Below the pieces are notes generated by a model. The model worked only from the letters and a program-made list of their open reading frames with translations. It was not told where the DNA came from and searched no databases. A program made the translations under genes and the position numbers. From Daldinia sp. FL1419 (taxonomy: Eukaryota; Ascomycota; Sordariomycetes; Xylariales; Hypoxylaceae): a stretch of 64,000 nucleotides of DNA. Positions 56,918-64,000 of this stretch are shown here, one piece after another (within the stretch, counting starts at the first letter, position 1; each line of letters starts with the position of its first letter). Location: the NCBI GenBank assembly GCA_025201765.1, contig MU623440.1, positions 1 to 64,000 on the forward strand, written 5' to 3'.

Positions 56918-57335
56918 GACAGGTAGGCGTAAGCCTTAATACATGAACTCCGATGAATTTTGAGGACACATCAATTTCAGTGAGTGTTATAATATAGATC
57001 TCATTTTTATATTATACTAGTTGCGTATAATGGGGTACACATATATATCTCCTAGATACCATCTTATATTCTAGATTGGCATTAGAGATCAGCGAATTGG
57101 ATATCCATCAAGAATCGGTTATGAAATCGGGACATCCCCTCTTGAGACATGCTGCAGGGAGTCCGCTTTTGAATTTATCAGCCATCAGCTGTAAAGGATC
57201 ATACGTGATAGTGTCCCCCTTTTTTTATTTGATGATAAATGAATGTTTGGCCTTAGTCGCTGAAGCGAGCTCGCGCTTTTGATAAGAATAATAGAAGTAT
57301 TAATCACGAAATATCGTCTTACGTATACTTGGTAT
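56918..57335. other. intergenic
   Basis: A/T-rich. The frame at 57076-57282 has no known resemblance. Nothing supported. Confidence 0.5.
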
Positions 57336-57557
57336 GAGCACCTATACAATCAGTATACGGCTTGGCGGGCTATCCCAAGTACGTGCGTTAAAGCTGACGA
57401 TGACCCACTGGTGGATTTCATGGCGAGACCACCGGCCGGGCATAGGTTTGAGCAAGTGGTCGGGGTGCAGGGCGGGCATTTCCCGTTTGTGACGGCTGCG
57501 GAAGAGGTTGTTGGGGTTATAAAGGGGGTTGTCGAGAGAAACATAGCCTATGTTTGA
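57336..57557 (+). pseudogene. C-terminal remnant of an alpha/beta hydrolase
   Basis: The frame reads TAWRAIPSTCVKADDDPLV, then FEQVVGVQGGHFPFVTAAEEVVGVIKGVVER and a stop. This is the end of a plant-MES-like fungal alpha/beta hydrolase: the acid residue after the IPSTCV strand (DDD) and the catalytic His in GGHFPF. No nucleophile elbow or N-terminal half can be found upstream on this strand, so the catalytic serine is absent. The upstream sequence is A/T-rich and undecipherable. It could be the last exon of a gene I failed to assemble, but a truncated relic is more likely. Confidence 0.6.
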
Positions 57558-58270
57558 ACGATTTATTTTCACTGGTGACTCTTTGGCATCACAGGTAACC
57601 TATGATATGCTCCCAGAACAAGATGTACATGAAGAGTACTATTGTTCAGTTGACCTAGGAATAGCTTGTTTTAAGGACAGCTACAGATATAACGCTACCG
57701 TAGTTAGATGCAAGTTATTAGAAAATTAATGGGGATATGCTTTCAACCTACGTTATAATTATTTTCATATACATGTAACATCACGGCCTCAAGGTTGAAA
57801 ATATAACATATATACGCGTACTTCAAGGACGCTAGTTGGATGAACCTTAGCCACTTACTTGAATGCCCTCCATGATGTTTATGTGGGCTGCCTGAAGAAG
57901 CATCATTCCCAAATTTCCTGCCGATTAGAAGAACAATAATTTCAAGAGGATCCGTCGGTAGTTATACCTAATGAAGATAGTAGTTCGACGTAGAACTATT
58001 CATCTCATGCCATTCCATAAAACCGCTAGTATTCCCGAGGCTATCTATCAGTGAATTGTTGGATAGCTTCGTCGGAGTCGACGCCGGCACTTCCTAAAAT
58101 AGAACCTCCGTCATACATCTCCGAACTCGTTTTAGACCAATGGCTAGACCGCGGTATTTGGAGACAAGTGATCGACTTAGTTATGTTTGAATATAAATGA
58201 ACCCAACTGCTTACGTAGTAAATCCATAGACACAGGCAAATTCGTAGTAAAACTTCTTATCAAGATCAGA
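57558..58270. other. intergenic
   Basis: No gene recognised; moderately A/T-rich. Confidence 0.5.
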
Positions 58271-59337
58271 ATGTCGTTGCTAGTCCGCAGTCGAGTCGTC
58301 TCACTCGGCGGGCGCCGCGCCCTCGCCTCTCTTGCTCAGCCCAGAGGCCTCCGCCATATACCTAAGATAGTGAAAGCTTCTCAACTAGAGGCACAGAAAG
58401 GTCTTCTCGAGGCTCGTAATTTGGAGAAGGCGGTTGGCGCTATGCACAGAGATGGCCTGGTTGTCGTTGAGGACGTGATTTCTCACGATGGACTGGACCA
58501 TCTAAATAAGAAGATGATAGAAGATGCGCGGGTTTTACAAGACCGAGGAGAAGACGGCCCATTCAATTATAATACCGGGAATTTGCAACAGGATGCTCCT
58601 CCGGTAGCCGAGTATTTTAACCCTACGATCTTCACAAGTGAGTAACTTAATGGTGCACAACTCATTAGGTATATATATATAGGTATGCAGCATACTAACA
58701 AGACTCAGATCCTATCGCTACACAAATTACGACAGCCGTACTCGGTCCCCGTCCGAAGTGGACTTTTTGCTCTGCCAACTCAGCCATGCCAGGCGGAAAC
58801 CCAAGCCGCCAACCGGTGCACTCCGACGCCGACTTCCAACATCCAGACCACCCCTTTGCGCTAGTCGTCAACATCCCGCTCGTCACCATGACCCCGGAAA
58901 ACGGTTCGACCGAGATCTGGCTCGGAACGCACAAGGCCGCAAACGCAGACGGCCAAGAAGGCGCGCACGGCGAGAGGGCCAGCGGCCGAATACGCGACAC
59001 CCTTCTAGCCGAGCGCAAGGAGGTATGTCCGCCCTGCCAGCCTGTTATTCAAAAGGGCAGCATCGTGATCCGGGATCTGCGGCTCTGGCACGCGGGCATG
59101 CCGAATCTAGCGCGCGACGTCCGCGTCATGCTTGCTATGATCCATTTCGCGCCGTGGTACAGGAACCCCATGCGCTTGCAGTTCTCGGATGATATCAAGC
59201 CTGTTCTGGAGAGGCTCGAGAGCGAGGGCCGTTTAGGCTTGGAGGTCCCAGTGGATTGGATAAATAGGGAGGAGGCGCTGAGAACGTACTTGAATAGGGG
59301 GTTTGGAAACAGCTATGATTTCAATCAGGCTCCTTGA
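58271..59337 (+). CDS. phytanoyl-CoA dioxygenase (PhyH) family protein
   Basis: Two exons, 58271-58637 and 58709-59337, 331 residues, junction at AAT (A|AT). The start MSLLVRSRVVSLGGRRALASLAQ looks like a mitochondrial presequence. The PhyH fold has RDGLVVVEDVISHDGLDHLN near 58-77, GPRPKWTFCSANSAMPGG, the iron-binding HSDAD (H160, D162), FALVVNIPLVTMTPENGSTEIWLGTHK, and the distal histidine in DLRLWHAGMPNLARDVRVM (H250) with the 2-oxoglutarate arginine following. The family is Fe(II)/2-oxoglutarate hydroxylases; fungal members often act in secondary metabolism, but no such cluster is next to it. Exon 2 is more G+C-rich than its surroundings, which are decaying, so it seems to be under selection. 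Confidence 0.9.
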
Positions 59338-59714
59338 GTCCTTTTTTATTTATTTATTTATTTTCAAATCTTTGATTATGTATTTGGATTTCATGGTAAG
59401 CTAGATTGTTTGCTTTGCTTGGAAAGGGGGCTGTAAGTATAGTACACATGTAGATGAACTTATATTGTAGTCTTACATGCCTCCTTGGGTTAGCTCACGT
59501 ATAATATTACTCAATTATGGATCTTAGGCAAACATTCACTTACATGTAGCATTCTCTCGTGGATTCTTGCCGCCATAGTCCATACGGGTAGAATTGTAAT
59601 AGTCGCCGGTCGACGTCAGGTACGGGTACGCGACTTATTAACGCTGCCATAGTGACATATCCGACCTTAATACTTGGAAAGAGTGGGTGGCTCATATTTG
59701 AGAATTATCGAAAC
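59338..59714. other. intergenic
   Basis: Starts with an ATTT-repeat tail after the PhyH stop. Nothing else seen. Confidence 0.5.
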
Positions 59715-61400
59715 ATGAAGCTGATCTTCTTAGTATTTGTTATGCTGCAGTGGGTAGCAAGCACCTCAGCCTCCTGCCTGGAACAATACTCGTGTGACAT
59801 CGGCAGTCGACCAGCCACCTCGATACCCGCAGACGGGAGCTTTGGAGTACCCCAAGCCTATGGATTCAACTCTAGCCCAGGAGATCAAGATAGCCCCTAT
59901 CTAAATGTATATGCAGCGCCTAAGGCCTCGAACCTGCTCGTCTTACTCTTGATACGCATGCATACTACCCTACTTCCTCTAACGAGGCGCAGCGTACCTC
60001 GTTGATGCACGTAATTCTAACCTAGTTGCATAGATGGAGGTGACAACTCTGTGTTCGGAGCTACTTATGATCCGAGCGCCTGGATGAATACGAACGGTAA
60101 TGGCTTCACCACCGTCAAAATCTAATATCTCCTAGGAGCAGCTGGGTTTGGGTTTCTTGCCGCCCTTGAAATTAGGACGAGTGGGAAACTAAATGCCGGT
60201 CCTCTATATCAGTGCTTTGCTCTTTGATGAGCTCAGGAGCATATTTCTAAATTTGGCAGCGATCCGAGTCGCGTTACCTTTGGCGGGGGATCACCAGGTG
60301 CTCGCTCGACTCTCCACCAATATTTTGGCTTACGGTGGTAAGGAATCGCATCTCTTCATTAACGCTAGTAGTAAACCTACAACTAGAATGTTATGCCCAG
60401 ATTACTTATTTCCATTTACATTATTATTATTGCGAGCCCACATCTTCCATCGATCTACCGATATAATGATACTTTCCCGACGATGTGCTATGACAAACTT
60501 GTCGAACTGGCCGGTTGTGGCCGAGATTCGTCTAAGCTCGGAAATTATTCCTGTACATCTGATTGTTTAGTTGCTACCGATGGTCTGCGTTGCAGAACGT
60601 GAGCGCGCTGCTTCTACGACTTAAGGCTACTCCGGTAACCTCGCATTGCTATCAGGTGTGGACGATGACTAGGTACGTACAAGAACGGCCATCGTTACAG
60701 ATTTTAAAAGGGGAAGTAAAGGGGAAAAATACTTCTTGTTGGTGCATATGTCCCTTTTTGAATGGATTAAAACAGCGTACCAACAGAATACACGATAGCG
60801 CCAATGAAGGCGTACACATGGCCAACCCAGATGTCGATAACAGAGAGAAATACAATAGTTTCGTATTAAACACATTTCCGTTACTCGCAAACGAAGATAT
60901 TGCAACCCTCAATACCACCTATAGTATTGATTCATTGCCCAATAATGACGATGTTGGGTTTAATACACTCTGTTTCTCCGGCCCAACCGCTTTATATAAA
61001 TATAGTACTACCACAAGTATACGGCAAGCCCTCCCCAATATGGTTGCCAAAACTATTTACCTTTTATTACCCGGCACAGTGAGTCTCTGAGGTATTTAGT
61101 ACCAGTCTGCGGCATGCGTGGGAATATCAATATTCAGTCATACCATCTTACCGTGGTGCTGACTTGACTTCCTGCTTTTCCATCGGTGCTACATTCCCCA
61201 ACCCGGAACTTATGCGTGCGATGCAAAAGTCATCAAGGAACTTTATTATCAATAATACACCTGTTATATCTATCGTATATGCGACTGAACTATTCAAGTG
61301 GAACTACTCCGATCGTGCTTGAATGGCCATATCGAGCGGCCAGAGTTCACTTTAAAGGATCGGATGTGCACCTAGGTAGGTATATACAGATTTGAACATT
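59715..61400 (+). pseudogene. type-B carboxylesterase/lipase pseudogene
   Basis: A secreted carboxylesterase in pieces. The signal peptide MKLIFLVFVMLQWVASTSA and an N-terminal part are intact in one frame to about 59934. The homology then resumes in other frames: NTNGNGFTTVKI, stop, YLLGAAGFGFLAALEI and GKLNAG (60090-60210), LARLSTNILAYGGK (about 60300-60345), CYDKLVELAGC (about 60486-60520), RYVQERPSLQILKGEV (60670-60720), FPLLANEDIATLNTTY (60880-60925) and YSVIPSYHGADLTSC with GATFPNPELMRAMQKS (61130-61220). At least one in-frame stop (60123-60125, TAA where the family has Gln) and several frameshifts are seen, and the nucleophile GESAGA-type elbow is degraded. Splicing cannot repair it. 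The end is approximate. Confidence 0.8.
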
Positions 61401-62278
61401 AAAAGAGGATAAATGTCGAGAGTTATGGTGCCTCCCTGCTTGAGTTATATTATATGAAGTAAATTCAATACGATGAATGCGTTCGCTCTCTAATTCATAT
61501 ACCTGGAAATGTGGTTGTGGTCATCACTGTGATTTCGGCATACCGTTTCTTATTAGACGCCTTACGTTACCAGAAACTCGGCGACGTTCGTGTATGATAT
61601 ATCACTTTTAATGAACGCGAAAATCACAAATGTTACCTCGATTCTAACATATATGATTCTATTTTAATAATTTCAGAAAGGAGAAAAAAATCCAATGAAG
61701 GCTCTATCTATTCACGTTAATAACATCTCCGTATAGTTTACCCTTCTTATTGGCTGGCGTATCGCCTGTATTGGGGAAATGTATTTCTAATTTCTATCTG
61801 GGTATTAACCCAAGTCCAATGATATAAGTAGCAGAAAAGTAAAGAGTTGGAAGAAGCTAATAATAGATTACCTAGGTACCTGGTAAATTGGTGAATTAAT
61901 TCTCTTTAAGCCGTCTTAAACAACCGAGAAGCTGATATATTTGTTTCATCGTGTTTCTGGGTTGACAAATACCACGTGTTGGTACATGATCGTGGTCATG
62001 CTCGCAGCCTGGCTCACATAAATGTAAGTAACATGACGAGCTCACTGTCAAATACGCATTTGTACAGCCTTGGGACGTACGTAGCCGCATCGAAGAAGAG
62101 AAAATATAAATATCCCCACCCTTCCTCAAAAGTCTTGTATGAAGTGGTACACTTTGATCCATCTACCTATACAGCCTACATTGGCCATCGATCTTGGCAC
62201 TACCACTAATACGCAACCTCGCAACCTCGCAACCCCGGATAACCAGACGATACCGAGCAGCAAACAAAACCAGCGGCG
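61401..62278. other. intergenic
   Basis: A/T-rich; one CCTA-type copy near 61868. No gene recognised. Confidence 0.5.
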
Positions 62279-63146
62279 ATGTCTGGAGGCGAAGTAGATA
62301 ATTGGTGGTATCAACATCAGCCAGAGGGATGGAAGTTCCCCAAAATGCCAACAAAGAGAGAAATAATCTATATCCTCTTCCGAGCCGCGTATCCCCAAGG
62401 CGCAGTAAGTATATACTCTTACACATACCCTGACGTAGCAACTCAGCCTCCTGCGAGCCACCGTCCGCGTGAGCAGAACCATCAAATAATGTATTACCTA
62501 TTCCAAATCAATCATATTTCCACCCTCCTATTTTATTTGCATTTCCGTTGTTAAATAACACCAAGTTACTAAAGCCTCGCTAGTTTGTCGACGACAACCT
62601 CAAAATGGTAGAGTTGCGAGATAAGCAGGAAATCTGGCACAACATCCAGCGCGAGATCTCCACCGCGCGCGCAGACCTAAACCCGCTTATCGACGCCATT
62701 CACCAGACCTTCGGGATATCCCAACGGGAGCAAGACACGCTCAAGGCGTATTACGAGATGGTTCTCGACGACGCGGAGAGCTCCCTCTACACGTCGCAGA
62801 ACGGGCGGTATCTCGAGTTCCGATGCATGGAGGAGTTGTTGGTCCGATATAAAACGGACAGCAGACTTACCTGGGCCCTGCATACCGCGAAACCGGGCTT
62901 CCAGCTTCCTCATCTCGGCGCGTATCGATATGCCGCGGATGCGCTGGAGCCGGGGGCGAATACGAAGTTGTACTTTGAGACGGCTCGATATTTAAATAAG
63001 GGTAGGGAAGTGTGCTATCCGTGTCCCTGGCGGGCGTCGGGCTGGTGTTGATTTTAATTGCTAATAGCTAATTAATCCTCCTGTCTCTGATCGAAGCTGC
63101 TGATATGCCTAACCCCTTTCATATACATATCTTAAAAAGGTCCTGA
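62279..63146 (+). CDS. unknown protein, possibly lineage-specific
   Basis: I do not recognise it. A three-exon model, 62279-62404, 62584-63001 and 63097-63146, keeps frame through GTAAGT/TAG and GTAGGG/GAAG junctions and gives 197 residues. It starts MSGGEVDNWWYQHQPEGWKF (Trp-rich), followed by KREIIYILFRAAYPQGA, then a predicted all-helical middle (ELRDKQEIWHNIQREISTAR; QREQDTLKAYYEMVLDDAESSLY) and a tail ending FHIHILKRS. The second exon is richer in G+C than the flanks and has coding-like codon choice, which is the best evidence of reality. The last exon is the weakest part; without it the frame closes at 63051. No signal peptide or membrane segment. Confidence 0.5.
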
Positions 63147-64000
63147 ATTGCTCGGTTTAGTATGTGGATATATGGTTACTACTTCTTAACCTAGAATAGA
63201 GGAGAATTTATGGTGGCGAGTGAGGCTCTGCGTAGAATCTGGGTTCAAGACTTATTTGGCATTCTAACTGCGCAGTCAAAATGCCATACCTACGGGAAAT
63301 TTGCATTTTACCTAAATGTTAAATATTACAGGGCCACCCAACCATTATGAAGTGCCCTTTGCGATTATACCCGACGTTGTCCTTTTGTATATTAATTTGG
63401 CTTGGATATATTATCATTACTTGTGCGGCTCCCTTACCGACGCCCCCCCTCCTTTTTTCGAGCTGGCTATAATCTTATTAACACTATTAATCTTATGATA
63501 GTGTTAGTAATATGACGAACGTTAGGGTTTTTATATTACCCCTTGAAATATGGCCGAGTAATCTTGAAGAGCTAGGTATAGAATTCTTGACACATAAAAT
63601 GATTAATCCTCAGGACATCTGCAATTATCAAGACCCTAGGTCATTGCAGAATGGACGAGTTATCGATTATTGTTACCTGGTCTGAGATATTTATCAACGT
63701 GACGTTTCTTATCTCAGCTCTGCAAGCCTTGTCGCTGCCTTACCTACCTCATTGTCTTATATGCAGGCTGTCTTGTTAAATATCGCAAGGCTTTATCGAG
63801 GGAATATTTACAGCATTTCTCTATTCTGCCTACCTGCCATCCCTTCCTGACTCTAGCGCCTTAACCTTGATCGGCAAATTTAAGTTCCTGTATATACGAA
63901 GTTATATCTAGTAGGTATCAGGTTTTCCGTAGAACGTCCAATAGGCTGGTCGCTATGGAATATTTGCTCACTGCAAGGGATCCATGTTTTTGGATGGCTT
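63147..64000. other. intergenic to window end
   Basis: A/T-rich sequence with no supported gene. Confidence 0.5.

Overview
The window is nuclear DNA of a filamentous ascomycete (Pezizomycotina, most likely a sordariomycete). Genes carry short introns (about 50-100 nt) with GTAAGT/GTATGT-type donors, are spaced by few hundred to about 2,000 bases, and encode Ufe1, Gid8, Esa1, Nmd3, Esf2, a DUF3176 membrane protein and a Urk1-type kinase/UPRT fusion. The species cannot be fixed from sequence reading alone. Left edge (1-690) is an almost pure A/T island that stops abruptly; the rest is ordinary gene-rich DNA.

Layout, left to right: PAN6 pantoate-beta-alanine ligase (+), ERG8 phosphomevalonate kinase (+), a long gene-poor stretch holding one small three-exon gene with a CRIB-like motif (-), an aldehyde dehydrogenase (-) divergent from ESF2 (+), a TauD/JLP1-type dioxygenase (+), an unknown basic protein (-), a DHA1 MFS transporter (-) divergent from the ER t-SNARE UFE1 (+), aspartate aminotransferase (+), a small unknown gene with a clear TATA box (+), ESA1 (-), RNH203 (-), a cyclopropane-fatty-acid-synthase-like methyltransferase (+), REX4 (-) divergent from MCM6 (+), a DUF3176 membrane protein (+), NMD3 (+), a very large disordered protein (-), ATP17 (-) divergent from the complex I 18/21-kDa subunit (+), GID8 (-), URK1 (+), and then a decaying right end: a hydrolase remnant, a PhyH dioxygenase, a carboxylesterase pseudogene and an orphan gene.

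The genes are mostly housekeeping and do not form a biosynthetic cluster. Three nucleolar or ribosome-export factors (Esf2, Rex4, Nmd3) are present but scattered. Two divergent pairs look co-regulated: REX4/MCM6 share a promoter with an MluI cell-cycle box, and ATP17/NDUFS4 (both inner-membrane OXPHOS subunits) share one with a CCAAT box.

I did not find a convincing new multi-gene system. The most useful discoveries are gene models that simple ORF calling misses: the CRIB-like gene, a 15-nt microexon in ATP17, a GC-AG intron in UFE1, a ten-exon URK1 and a hidden last exon of RNH203. A palindromic TACCTACCTAGGTAGGTA-type motif also recurs in intergenic DNA across the window. Exon borders were derived by eye from splice consensus, frame and family conservation, with no transcript data.
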